Shown one piece after another: positions 1 to 6,882 of a DNA stretch of 64,000 nucleotides. The translations under genes were made by a program, and so were the position numbers. The stretch covers positions 5,013,501-5,077,500 of the forward strand of contig NZ_CP108006.1 of the NCBI RefSeq assembly GCF_036127095.1, in the 5' to 3' direction. This DNA comes from Streptomyces sp. NBC_00335 (GTDB lineage Bacteria > Actinomycetota > Actinomycetes > Streptomycetales > Streptomycetaceae). Each line of letters begins with the position of its first letter. Position 1 is the first letter of the stretch. The notes beneath the pieces are model-generated. The model saw only the letters and a list, made by a program, of their open reading frames with translations, did not search any database and was not told the DNA's origin.

Positions 1-1
1 C

Positions 2-583
2 GCAGAACCGATCGCAGCCCCCCGCGCGCTGGCCTGGCTGCTGCTGCTCACCGGAGCCGCCGGAGTGCTGGCCGCCTGGGTCATCACCCTGGACAAGTTC
101 CTGCTGCTGGAGAACCCGGACTTCAAGCCCGCGTGCAGTCTCAATCCGGTGGTTTCCTGCGGCAGCGTCATGAAGAGCGAGCAGGCGGCGGCCTTCGGCT
201 TCCCGAACCCGATGCTGGGGCTGGTCGCCTACGGGGCGGTCGTGTGCGTCGGCGCCGGCCTGCTGGCCGGGGCCCGCTACCGCGGCTGGTTCTGGCTCGG
301 TCTGGGCGCCGGCATGCTCTTCGGCGTCGGATTCTGCTCCTGGCTCATGATCCAGTCGCTCTACGAGATCAACGCGCTCTGCCTGTGGTGCTGCCTGACC
401 TGGCTGGCCACCCTGCTGATGTTCTGGGCGGTCACCGCCCACACCGTCCGTACGGGGATCCTCCCCGCACCCGCGCCGGTGCGGAACTTCTTCGCCGACT
501 TCGGCTGGGCCCCGCCCGCCCTGCACACCGGCGTGATCGGGATGCTGATCCTGACCCGGTGGTGGGACTTCTGGACCGGCTGA
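2..583 (+). CDS. vitamin K epoxide reductase family protein (5' partial)
   Basis: The reading frame is open from base 2, so the start lies before the window; the first ATG inside is at 65. The visible 193 residues contain about four hydrophobic segments, an extracytoplasmic loop with a cysteine pair (KPACSLNPVVSC) and a late CLWC motif in a membrane helix. This is the arrangement of bacterial VKOR homologues, which reoxidise DsbA-like thiol oxidases at the expense of quinone. The protein should sit in the cytoplasmic membrane and support disulfide formation in exported proteins. The cysteine-containing chaplins and rodlins next door are possible clients, but that is inference from position only. 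A strong hairpin follows the stop. Family call is confident; the missing N-terminus cannot be judged. Confidence 0.85.
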   Translation, partial: AEPIAAPRALAWLLLLTGAAGVLAAWVITLDKFLLLENPDFKPACSLNPVVSCGSVMKSEQAAAFGFPNPMLGLVAYGAVVCVGAGLLAGARYRGWFWLGLGAGMLFGVGFCSWLMIQSLYEINALCLWCCLTWLATLLMFWAVTAHTVRTGILPAPAPVRNFFADFGWAPPALHTGVIGMLILTRWWDFWTG

Positions 584-609
584 TCCCACCGGACCGGCCG
601 ACGACATGC

Positions 610-644
610 GAGGGCCCCGGCAGCTGGACGCTGCCGGGGCCCTC
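610..644. terminator. bidirectional hairpin terminator between convergent genes
   Basis: Fourteen-base arms, GAGGGCCCCGGCAG and its exact complement, flank a 7-nt loop. The hairpin lies between the VKOR gene on the plus strand and the rodlin gene on the minus strand, so it can end transcription from both sides. There is no T-run, as is usual in high-GC actinobacteria. Confidence 0.75.
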
Positions 645-734
645 GTCACGTCACACCGCAACTTCGAACGCGTCGCTCCACGGGCGCCGAGTATGTGGAC
701 CTCGGGATCCCGGACCGTAGGTCGGGAGCGGAGA

Positions 735-1145
735 TCAGCTGCCGGCGGAGAGGTTGCCCGAGAGGACCGGGATGTTGCTGAGGATGTGCGAGAGCGGCTC
801 GTCACCCTTGGCCTGGGTGGAGTTCTCGGTGCACTGCTGGTTCTGCGGGTTGGACAGGACGTTGATGTCCTGAACACCGATGTTGAGCGCGGCGATCAGG
901 GACTGGGCGTTGACCTTGGCCGGCAGACCGATGCAGGGCTTGTTCAGGGTCCCCTGGACGACGCCGAGCTGCGGGCTCATGTCACCGTGCGTCTTCTGGT
1001 TGCCGTACGCCTGCACGGCGCCGTTCCCGTTGACGGTGTTGATCCCGTTGTCGTTGCCGATCGCCATGGCGGGGGCGGCAGCAGCAGCGCCCGCGCCGAC
1101 GGCGGCGGCGGTGACCGCGGCAGCAGTCATGATCTTCTTGAGCAT
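735..1145 (-). CDS. rdl: rodlin (RdlA/RdlB family) secreted surface protein
   Basis: A 136-residue protein with an N-terminal signal peptide (LKK, then an Ala-rich stretch ending near APAMA). The mature part is Asn/Gln-rich: IGNDNGINTVNGNG, then NKPCIGLPAK and NQQCTENSTQAKGDE, with two conserved cysteines, ending ILSNIPVLSGN. This matches rodlins, which form the paired-rod layer together with chaplins on aerial hyphae and spores. A second rodlin of identical length lies at 4776-5186 and shares long blocks with this one. A good Shine-Dalgarno (AAAGGAT) precedes the ATG. A sigma-BldN-like promoter can be drawn about 46-74 nt upstream (1191-1219). I cannot decide whether this copy corresponds to RdlA or RdlB. 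Confidence 0.93.
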   Translation of the reverse strand: MLKKIMTAAAVTAAAVGAGAAAAAPAMAIGNDNGINTVNGNGAVQAYGNQKTHGDMSPQLGVVQGTLNKPCIGLPAKVNAQSLIAALNIGVQDINVLSNPQNQQCTENSTQAKGDEPLSHILSNIPVLSGNLSAGS

Positions 1146-1190
1146 CTTGATCCTTTTGTCGCACGAGTGCCCGCTAGTGGAGCGCCCTGA

Positions 1191-1219
1191 TCAACTGCCT
1201 TCGTGAAGGGTTGGTTCCG
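1191..1219 (-). promoter_or_regulatory. candidate sigma-BldN-type promoter of the first rodlin
   Basis: On the minus strand CGGAAC and AGTTGA are separated by 17 nt. The known BldN consensus is CGTAAC, about 16 nt, then CGTTGA, and rodlins are known members of that regulon. The second rodlin has the same layout with the same 17-nt spacing. The hexamers are seen; the sigma factor assignment is inferred. Confidence 0.4.
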
Positions 1220-1425
1220 CTGCTTCACTCAAACGGCCTGTCTGCGTGCAGGTTTTCCCCGGGTGGGGTGAGCCGCCCCCGGACGCGTGCGCGAAGCCCG
1301 CACGCACCCCGCAGCGGGGTGCCGGGCCGCGCGCTCGTGTTGCGCTCCGTGGAACCCCTTCGCACGGTGGGTAAGGAGGCGGATCGCTCGGGTCCGCTTC
1401 TGAGCGACCACGAGAAGGAACACCC

Positions 1426-1935
1426 ATGCACCGCACCAAGGCCTCCCGCATCCGCGTCCTCGTCCCGTCGGCCCTGGCGGTCGTCATACTCACCGGCGCG
1501 GCAGCTCCGGCGGGCGCCGCGGAAGGTGCCGGAGCCGCCGCGAACCGGGTGGCGGCCGCCCAGGAGGAGATCAAGGAGAGGGTGGCGGCGGCGGGTCCCG
1601 TCGAAGACGCCCTCGCCGCGGTCTCCAAGATCCTGGAGGACCTGACCAAGAGCCTGGGCACCCTGCTCCCGGGGATCAAGATCCCCGAGATCAAACTGCC
1701 CGCGCTCCCGTCCCTGCCGCAGCTCCCCGCGATCCCGGGGCTCCCCGACCTGCCGGTCCCGGCGCTTCCGGAGGTGCCGGTCCCCGAGATCCCCGGAGTC
1801 CCGGCACTCCCGGCGCTCCCGGTCGCCGATCCCGCGGCTCCGCCCGCGGGCGCGGTGCCCGCGGTGCCGGCGGTACCCGGTACGCCCACGGGCATCGTCC
1901 CGGAGATCCCGTCGTTCGCCGAGTTCCTTCCGTAG
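1426..1935 (+). CDS. secreted Pro/Leu-rich repeat protein of unknown function
   Basis: A 169-residue protein. An Arg/Lys-rich N-terminus and hydrophobic core end in GAAAPAGAAEG, a likely signal peptide. A short helical segment follows at roughly residues 40-85 (AAAQEEIKERVAAAG, ILEDLTKSLG). After that comes a low-complexity tail of LPxLP, IPxLP and VPxLP units to the end (SFAEFLP). AGAAGGA-type Shine-Dalgarno bases precede the ATG at 1426. It stands alone between a divergent rodlin and a chaplin gene, so a role in the aerial surface is possible, but I do not recognise the family. No cysteine, sorting motif or catalytic motif is visible. The tail looks like an extended polyproline spacer. Confidence 0.7.
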   Translation: MHRTKASRIRVLVPSALAVVILTGAAAPAGAAEGAGAAANRVAAAQEEIKERVAAAGPVEDALAAVSKILEDLTKSLGTLLPGIKIPEIKLPALPSLPQLPAIPGLPDLPVPALPEVPVPEIPGVPALPALPVADPAAPPAGAVPAVPAVPGTPTGIVPEIPSFAEFLP

Positions 1936-2091
1936 GGACCCGGATCCGTACACGGATCCGCACGCGGTTACGACTATTGGGCTGAACAGGTCTGATCGCG
2001 TGCGGAACCGTGTCGTCTGGGGAGGTGGACCGTTTCGCTCGATGTGAGCCTCGGAATCGGGGCAGAACGTCGAAGAGAAGGTGCACTTCCC

Positions 2092-2331
2092 ATGAACACT
2101 GCCAAGAAGGCCGCCCTGGTCCTGGCCACCGCTGGTCTCGCCGCGGCCGGTGCCGCCGGTTCCGCAATGGCCGACTCCCAGGCCGAGGGTGCGGCCGTGG
2201 GTTCCCCCGGTGTCCTCTCGGGCAACCTGGCGCAGGTCCCGGTCCACATCCCGGTCAACGTCTGCGGCAACTCCGTGAACGTGATCGGCGCCCTGAACCC
2301 GGCGTTCGGCAACGTCTGCGTCAACGACTGA
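2092..2331 (+). CDS. chp: short chaplin
   Basis: A 79-residue protein: a signal peptide (MNTAKKAALVLATAG to SAMA) followed by one chaplin domain. The domain carries the signature GSPGVLSGNLAQVPVHIPVN, then VCGNSVN and FGNVCVND. Its two cysteines form the intramolecular disulfide of short chaplins. These amyloid-forming peptides coat aerial hyphae and lower surface tension. An upstream in-frame ATG exists at 2044, but the start at 2092 has the GAGAAGG ribosome site and begins the signal peptide. A 20-bp perfect hairpin follows the stop, so this looks monocistronic. It is the only chaplin of the cluster on the plus strand. Confidence 0.93.
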   Translation: MNTAKKAALVLATAGLAAAGAAGSAMADSQAEGAAVGSPGVLSGNLAQVPVHIPVNVCGNSVNVIGALNPAFGNVCVND

Positions 2332-2347
2332 CGTTCGACGCACCACG

Positions 2348-2390
2348 TGACTGTGGGCGCCACCGGCCTCGCCGGTGGCGCCCACAGTCA
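2348..2390. terminator. perfect 20-bp hairpin terminator
   Basis: The arms 2348-2367 and 2371-2390 are exact reverse complements with a 3-nt CTC loop. It lies between the convergent chaplin (plus) and a small secreted-protein gene (minus), so it can serve both. Confidence 0.85.
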
Positions 2391-2416
2391 TGTCGGCAGG
2401 AGAACGGGCCGGACGG

Positions 2417-2764
2417 TCAGTGCTTGGCCCCGCCGTTGAGCTTCACTCCGCCGAGCAGCGGGGAGGCCTGGGTGGCCCCGTTGGCGAGGTTCATCACCTC
2501 GGCCGGAGCGTCGTTGCGGACCTCGTTGACCTTCTGGACGGTGGTGACGACCTTCTCGACGCTCTCGCCCTGCTCGGCCAGTCCGTTGCCCACGGTCTGG
2601 GGCAGCGCCGCCGATACCGGGTTCACGGAGTCGGTGACCGCCGTCAGCCCGCTCGTCAGGCTCATGGGGACGGCCGGCGCCTCGGTGGTTGCGAAGGCGG
2701 GAGAGGTGGCGCCGAGGGCGGCGACGGAGCCGACGACGACTGCGGCGACCTTCGAGAGCTTCAT
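2417..2764 (-). CDS. small secreted protein of unknown function
   Basis: A 115-residue protein with a signal peptide (MKLSKVAAVVVGSVAALG to SPAFA). The mature part reads TTEAPAVPMSLTSGLTAVTDSVNPV and continues with ALPQTVGNGLAEQGESVEKV, so it is probably helical and has no cysteines. The frame stays open further upstream, but the ATG at 2764 is preceded by AAAAGGATTTT and starts the signal peptide. It lies among chaplin and rodlin genes. The size, export signal and position fit an aerial-hypha surface or matrix protein. I do not recognise a named family. Confidence 0.75.
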   Translation of the reverse strand: MKLSKVAAVVVGSVAALGATSPAFATTEAPAVPMSLTSGLTAVTDSVNPVSAALPQTVGNGLAEQGESVEKVVTTVQKVNEVRNDAPAEVMNLANGATQASPLLGGVKLNGGAKH

Positions 2765-2879
2765 TTTCAAAATCCTTTTCCATGGGTGACCGGTGGCGAC
2801 CAGCGGCGACCGTCGCGCCACTTTCGCCGTGGTTAACGATTCCCCGGCGCCACGGAAACGCGGAACCGAACACGGCAAC

Positions 2880-2911
2880 GGCCGGAGAATCCGACAAGGG
2901 ACTCTCCGGCC
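2880..2911. terminator. hairpin terminator downstream of the sortase-anchored chaplin
   Basis: GGCCGGAGA (2880-2888) pairs with TCTCCGGCC (2903-2911). On the plus strand it is followed by a T-rich run. It lies 30 nt beyond the stop of the minus-strand chaplin gene. Confidence 0.55.
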
Positions 2912-2940
2912 GATATTTTTTCTGATTACCGGTATTGCCG

Positions 2941-4170
2941 TCAGGCGGCGTTACGGGACCTGCGGTACAGAATGGCGCCGCCCAGGATCAGGGCCGAGGC
3001 CAGGGCCGCGGCGCCGGCGGGCTGACCGGCGCCGGTCTCCGCCAGCTCCTGCCGCGCGGGGGCCGCGGGGACCGCCGCCACGGGAACGGCCTCGGGCGCG
3101 GGTGCGGGTCCCGGCGCGGGAACCGGGGCCGGGGCGGGCGCCGGGGCAGGGGCGGGCGCCGGGGCGGGCAGCGGCGCCGGGGGAAGCTCGACGGGCAGGT
3201 CACCGGCGGGGCCCGCCGGCGGCTGGTCGGCCGGGGGCACTACCGGCGCCGGGTGCTCCACGACCTGGCTGCCGTGCGGGGGCATCGGCGCGGGAGCCTC
3301 CTCCACCGGAGCCGGGAGCGTGTGCGGAGCCTCCTCCACTACGGGCGCGGGCGCCGGAAGCGGCTGCGGGGCCTCCTCGACCGGTGCCGGTACGGGGGCA
3401 GGTGCCGGTGCCGGTGCCGGTGCCGGTGCCGGAACGGGCTCCGGCTGCGGCGCGGGTGCCTGCTCCACGGGCGCGGGAGCGGGCGCGGGCGCCGGAGCGG
3501 GCGCCGGGTGCTCCGCCTCGGGCGCGGGCAGCGGCTGCGGCGCGGGGGGCGCGTGCTGGGTGGCCGGGGCCGGGGGCTGCTCGGCGTGCGGCGCCGGCTC
3601 GTGCTGCGGCCGGGGCTCGGGCTTCTCCGGGGCGGGGTGGTCGTCGCACTCCTCCTCGCCGGAGTCGCCGGAGTCTCCGTAGCCGCCCTGCGGCCCGGGC
3701 CCGTGGTCCTCGTGGCCGCCCTGCGGCCCGGGTCCGTCGTCGCCGTAGCCGCCCTGCTGCTCGGGTCCGCGGTCGCCGTAGCCGCCCTGCTCGTGCCGGT
3801 CCTCGTGCTCGTCGCGCCGGTCGTGCTGGTCGCGCTGGTTGACGTAGTGCCGGACCTGCTCGGCCTGCTGCGGGCTGAGGTAGCGCTCGTAGTCGTGGCC
3901 GGCGTCGGAGCCGGTCGTGGTGGCGCAGTTGTTGCCCATGGCGGGGTTGAGGCCCGCCCCGGCGTCCACGGTGTTGCCGCACACGTTCGGCGAGAAGGTG
4001 ATCGGTACCGAGACGCTGTTGCCGGCCAGCACGCCCGGTGAATGGGAGGCCTCGGCCATCGCCCCGGGTTGTGCGTAGGCCGCGCCGGTCGCGATCGACA
4101 GCAGACTCGACGCAGCGGCCGCGGTGAGCACCCCCTTGCCCAGTACCTGTCGGCTCAGTACCTGTCGCAT
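2941..4170 (-). CDS. sortase-anchored chaplin with a single chaplin domain and a long Pro/Ala/Glu stalk
   Basis: A 409-residue protein starting at 4170, where AAGGA precedes the ATG; the longer frame upstream lacks a ribosome site. Order: signal peptide (to AAYAQ); one chaplin domain at about residues 36-80 (SPGVLAGNSVSVPITFSPN, two cysteines); a charged segment with HDYERYLSPQQ; several GGYGD repeats; about 200 residues of PAPAPAP, EEAPQPLPAP and similar units; then the sorting signal LAETG (about residue 376), a hydrophobic helix and RRSRNAA. Sortase E-type enzymes recognise LAxTG in streptomycetes. The known long chaplins ChpA-C carry two chaplin domains; this one has only one. The stalk may present the chaplin domain beyond the wall. 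Codon use in the stalk is repetitive but in frame throughout. Confidence 0.9.
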   Translation of the reverse strand: MRQVLSRQVLGKGVLTAAAASSLLSIATGAAYAQPGAMAEASHSPGVLAGNSVSVPITFSPNVCGNTVDAGAGLNPAMGNNCATTTGSDAGHDYERYLSPQQAEQVRHYVNQRDQHDRRDEHEDRHEQGGYGDRGPEQQGGYGDDGPGPQGGHEDHGPGPQGGYGDSGDSGEEECDDHPAPEKPEPRPQHEPAPHAEQPPAPATQHAPPAPQPLPAPEAEHPAPAPAPAPAPAPVEQAPAPQPEPVPAPAPAPAPAPAPVPAPVEEAPQPLPAPAPVVEEAPHTLPAPVEEAPAPMPPHGSQVVEHPAPVVPPADQPPAGPAGDLPVELPPAPLPAPAPAPAPAPAPAPVPAPGPAPAPEAVPVAAVPAAPARQELAETGAGQPAGAAALASALILGGAILYRRSRNAA

Positions 4171-4215
4171 GGGTCCTTCCCTGTCTACCGGCCCTGCGGC
4201 CGGTGCTGAATCGAA

Positions 4216-4255
4216 GGTGGCCTCGGAGTGCACCGCCGTGCACTCCGAGGCCACC
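4216..4255. terminator. perfect 18-bp hairpin terminator
   Basis: The arms 4216-4233 and 4238-4255 are exact complements around a CGCC loop. It sits just downstream of the minus-strand short chaplin and upstream of the sortase-anchored chaplin start, so it should separate the two transcripts. Confidence 0.85.
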
Positions 4256-4291
4256 CCGAGGAGGTCTGCCCTTGCGGGCACAGGCGCTTCG

Positions 4292-4525
4292 TCAGGCGTT
4301 GACGCAGGTGTTGCCGAACGAGGGGTTCAGCAGGGCGATCACGTTGACGGTGTTGCCGCAGACGTTGACCGGGACGTGGACCGGGACCTGGAGCACGTTG
4401 CCGGACAGGACGCCCGGGGAGCCGACGGCCTTGCCGTCCGCAGCCGCGTCGGCCATGGCGGGGGAGGCGGCACCGGCGGCCATGAGAATGCCGGCGGCCA
4501 GCACCACTGCCTTCTTGTACGTCAT
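4292..4525 (-). CDS. chp: short chaplin
   Basis: A 77-residue preprotein: signal peptide MTYKKAVVLAAGILMAAG to SPAMA, then one chaplin domain (GSPGVLSGNVLQVPVHVPVN, VCGNTVNVIALLNPSFGNTC, VNA) with the two family cysteines. GGAAGGAAACG before the ATG gives a good ribosome site. The mature sequence is nearly identical over the core to the chaplin at 5304-5558, consistent with duplication inside the cluster. It is exported, then assembles as amyloid fibrils at the hyphal surface. A strong terminator follows it. Confidence 0.93.
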   Translation of the reverse strand: MTYKKAVVLAAGILMAAGAASPAMADAAADGKAVGSPGVLSGNVLQVPVHVPVNVCGNTVNVIALLNPSFGNTCVNA

Positions 4526-4708
4526 TTGTTTTCGTTTCCTTCCCGCAGAGGTCTATCCGCTGCAGAAATAACAACGAGTGGGTCCGGGAAAAGAAACCGG
4601 GGATTTTTGCGCGCCTCCGGCCAATTCACTCAGATGCTCGTGCGTCCTGAATTGTGGCCGGATTCTTCTGGTTGCTCCAGGGTCCCTATTCGGGTCCCGA
4701 CATGCGGC

Positions 4709-4741
4709 GGGGCCGCCGCGACCCGAAGGTGCGACGGCCCC
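4709..4741. terminator. candidate terminator of the second rodlin
   Basis: GGGGCCG (4709-4715) pairs with CGGCCCC (4735-4741), and further GC pairs are possible in the loop. It lies 35 nt beyond the stop of the minus-strand rodlin gene. Confidence 0.4.
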
Positions 4742-4775
4742 ACTGGCGCGGTGCTGTGTCAGCTGGCGCGGTCTG

Positions 4776-5186
4776 TCAGCTGCCGTTGGAGACGTTGCCG
4801 GACAGGACCGGGATGTTGCTGAGGATGTGCGAGAGAGCCTCGTCGCCCTTGGCCTGGGTGGAGTTCTCGGTGCACTGCTGGTTCTGCGGGCTGGACAGGA
4901 CCGGGATGTCCTGGACGCCGACGTTGACCAGAGCCAGGACGGACTGGACGTTGGCCTTGGCGGGCAGGGCGATGCAGGGCTTGTTGAACGAGCCCTGGAT
5001 GAGCGCCATCTGCGGGCTCATGTTGCCGTAGGTCGCCTGGTTGCCGTAGATCTGCGAGGCGCCGTTGCCGTTCACGGTGTTGATGCCGTTGTCGTTGCCG
5101 ATGGCCATGGCCTGCGGGGCCATGGCGGCACCCAGACCGACGAACGAGGCGGCAACCGCTGCGCCGGCCGCAAACTTCTTGATCAT
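4776..5186 (-). CDS. rdl: rodlin (RdlA/RdlB family) secreted surface protein
   Basis: A 136-residue protein with a signal peptide (MIKKFAAGAAVAASFVG to PQAMA) and the rodlin core: AIGNDNGINTVNGNG, YGNMSPQMALIQG, NKPCIALPAK, NQQCTENSTQAKGDE and ILSNIPVLSGN. It has the same length as the rodlin at 735-1145, and their C-terminal 40 residues are almost the same. AAAAAAGGGACC precedes the ATG at 5186; a longer frame to 5222 has no better site. Rodlins organise chaplin fibrils into rodlets. The two rodlins lie about 3.6 kb apart with chaplins between them, rather than directly adjacent. Confidence 0.93.
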   Translation of the reverse strand: MIKKFAAGAAVAASFVGLGAAMAPQAMAIGNDNGINTVNGNGASQIYGNQATYGNMSPQMALIQGSFNKPCIALPAKANVQSVLALVNVGVQDIPVLSSPQNQQCTENSTQAKGDEALSHILSNIPVLSGNVSNGS

Positions 5187-5231
5187 GATGGTCCCTTTTT
5201 TGCAGGATTGCCCGGTACTCAAGCACTCGGA

Positions 5232-5260
5232 TCAACGGCGCAACGGTGGTTTGGGTTGCG
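5232..5260 (-). promoter_or_regulatory. candidate sigma-BldN-type promoter of the second rodlin
   Basis: On the minus strand CGCAAC is followed after 17 nt by CGTTGA, the exact BldN minus-10 hexamer, 46 nt before the start codon. The upstream flank GTGAAG also recurs in front of the first rodlin promoter, so the two regions look homologous. Confidence 0.5.
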
Positions 5261-5303
5261 TCTCTTCACTCGTATGCCGAAGTTTCGGGCGGCACGGTTG
5301 ACG

Positions 5304-5558
5304 TCAGGCGTTGACGCAGGTGTTGCCGAACGCGGGGTTCAGCAGGGCGATCACGTTCACGGTGTTGCCGCAGACGTTCACCGGGACGTGGACCGGGACC
5401 TGGAGCAGGTTGCCGCTCAGGACGCCGGGGGACTCGCCGGTGAAGCCGTTCGCCGTCGCGCCGTCGCCGCCGTGCGCGGAGGCGAGGCCCGCGCCGCCCA
5501 TCAGCAGCGCGGTGCTCGCGACCGCCAGGGTGGTGCCGCGCACCAGCCTCTTCTTCAT
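5304..5558 (-). CDS. chp: short chaplin
   Basis: An 84-residue preprotein: signal peptide MKKRLVRGTTLAVASTALLM to GLASA, a short spacer HGGDGATANGFTGE, then the chaplin domain (SPGVLSGNLLQVPVHVPVN, VCGNTVNVIALLNPAFGNTC, VNA) with two cysteines. The start at 5558 is preceded by AAAGGAAAAACGGAG; the longer open frame upstream is antisense to the next gene. It is the last of four chaplins in the cluster and is divergent from the secreted protein that opens the polysaccharide region. Confidence 0.93.
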   Translation of the reverse strand: MKKRLVRGTTLAVASTALLMGGAGLASAHGGDGATANGFTGESPGVLSGNLLQVPVHVPVNVCGNTVNVIALLNPAFGNTCVNA

Positions 5559-5732
5559 CTCCGTTTTTCCTTTCTGTTCGAACAATGGTGCAACCCATAA
5601 CGACCCGCCCGTCTCCAGGGTGCGTGTTATCGCCCAAAAGGCCGTACGGGCGAGTCCGGCGTGATTTCCCTCCTGACTTCTGACAAAGTTCACTCCTGTT
5701 TTGTCCCCTTGATCGAAAATGGAGACAGGGTC

Positions 5733-6863
5733 ATGGGTTCCTCCCGCAGAATCCTCGGCACGCTCGGTCTGCTGTCCTGCCTCACGCTTTCGGTGAACGC
5801 GCCCCTCGCCAGTGCGAATGCCGGTGCCGCCGCACCGCCGGGTGCGCGAGGTCCGCAGGTCAAGGAGGCGCCCCGGGTGCCTTTCACCCAGCGTTACCAG
5901 GCGGTGCAGCACGGCGGCCTGGTCCGGGCCTCGAACTCGTCCATCGGCTGCCGCGCGGTGGAGTCCGAGCAGGCCGAGCCGTGCGCCGCGGTCAACAAGG
6001 GCGCGGCCGGGACCAACGGCGACTACGAGATGTTCTACGACGAGGTCGACAAGGACCCGGACACCTACAACTCCACCCGGGCCGAGCTCAAGGTCCCGGC
6101 GGGCGCGAAGGTCTCGTACGCCCGGCTGTACTGGGGCGGGAACCTGCGGGTCGGCGAGCAGAAGCCGCCGCAGGACAACGGCCGGGTGCTCGTCGCCGAG
6201 CCGGGCGGCGCCTACAAGGAAGTGCTGGCCGACACGGCGATCGGGCACCGCAGCGACGCGGCCGGCGATGCCTACCAGGCCTCCGCCGACGTGACCCCGC
6301 TGGTCCGCAAGGGCGGCGCCGGGATGTGGACGGTGGCCCAGCTGAACATCGCCATGGGGCACTCGGACATGGGCGCCTGGGGCGGCTGGACGCTGGTGGT
6401 GGCCTACGAGCACCCGCAGGAGCCGGTGCGCAGGGTCTCGATCTGGGACGGCTTCGAAGGGCTGGCCGCGGGGGCCGGCGAGGCGGCGGGCGAGACGGTG
6501 GAGCTCGCTGGTCTGGACGCGGCGCCCGGTGCGCGGGGGCGGGTCGGGGTGGTCGGGTACGACGGCGACCGCGGAACGCTCGGGGATTCACTCACGGTGA
6601 CCGCCGACAGCGGCCGCAGGGTCAGTCTCAGTGACGGAGAAAATCCTTTTAATGATGTTATGAATTCCACGATCACGGAATTCGGAGATCACTCGTTCGT
6701 GCGACAGCCCGAACATATGAATAACCTCGGATATGACGCGGACGTGTTCGACCTGAGCCCCGCCCTGTCCGGAGGTGCCCGCAGCCTGACCTTCGGGTTC
6801 ACAGGCGAAAACCAGGGTCATTTCCTCGGTGTGCTCTTCGTTCAGACAGACGCGCGCCGCTGA
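5733..6863 (+). CDS. secreted protein resembling DUF3344-type surface proteins
   Basis: A 376-residue protein starting at 5733 (GGAGACAGGG before ATG) with a signal peptide ending near PLASANAG. The body has YARLYWGGNLRVGEQ, a DVTPLV segment, AWGGWTLVVAYEHP, VSIWDGFEGL and a C-terminal LGVLFVQTD, which looks like a beta-rich extracellular domain. The GGWTLVV(A/V)YE and DGFE pattern recalls secreted actinobacterial DUF3344 proteins; I assign that with caution. Around 6636-6730 the base composition drops sharply (ENPFNDVMNSTITEFGD), unlike its neighbours. The next gene starts 19 nt after the stop with its own ribosome site, so it may be co-transcribed with the polysaccharide genes. The ligand is unknown. 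Confidence 0.7.
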   Translation: MGSSRRILGTLGLLSCLTLSVNAPLASANAGAAAPPGARGPQVKEAPRVPFTQRYQAVQHGGLVRASNSSIGCRAVESEQAEPCAAVNKGAAGTNGDYEMFYDEVDKDPDTYNSTRAELKVPAGAKVSYARLYWGGNLRVGEQKPPQDNGRVLVAEPGGAYKEVLADTAIGHRSDAAGDAYQASADVTPLVRKGGAGMWTVAQLNIAMGHSDMGAWGGWTLVVAYEHPQEPVRRVSIWDGFEGLAAGAGEAAGETVELAGLDAAPGARGRVGVVGYDGDRGTLGDSLTVTADSGRRVSLSDGENPFNDVMNSTITEFGDHSFVRQPEHMNNLGYDADVFDLSPALSGGARSLTFGFTGENQGHFLGVLFVQTDARR

Positions 6864-6882
6864 ACGCAGGAGACCACTCCAC

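Noticed and set aside
1304..1322. GCACCCCG-CAG-CGGGGTGC hairpin upstream of the Pro-rich secreted protein
   Set aside because: It lies between divergent genes, so it is not a terminator, and eight GC pairs are common by chance here; no operator is known.
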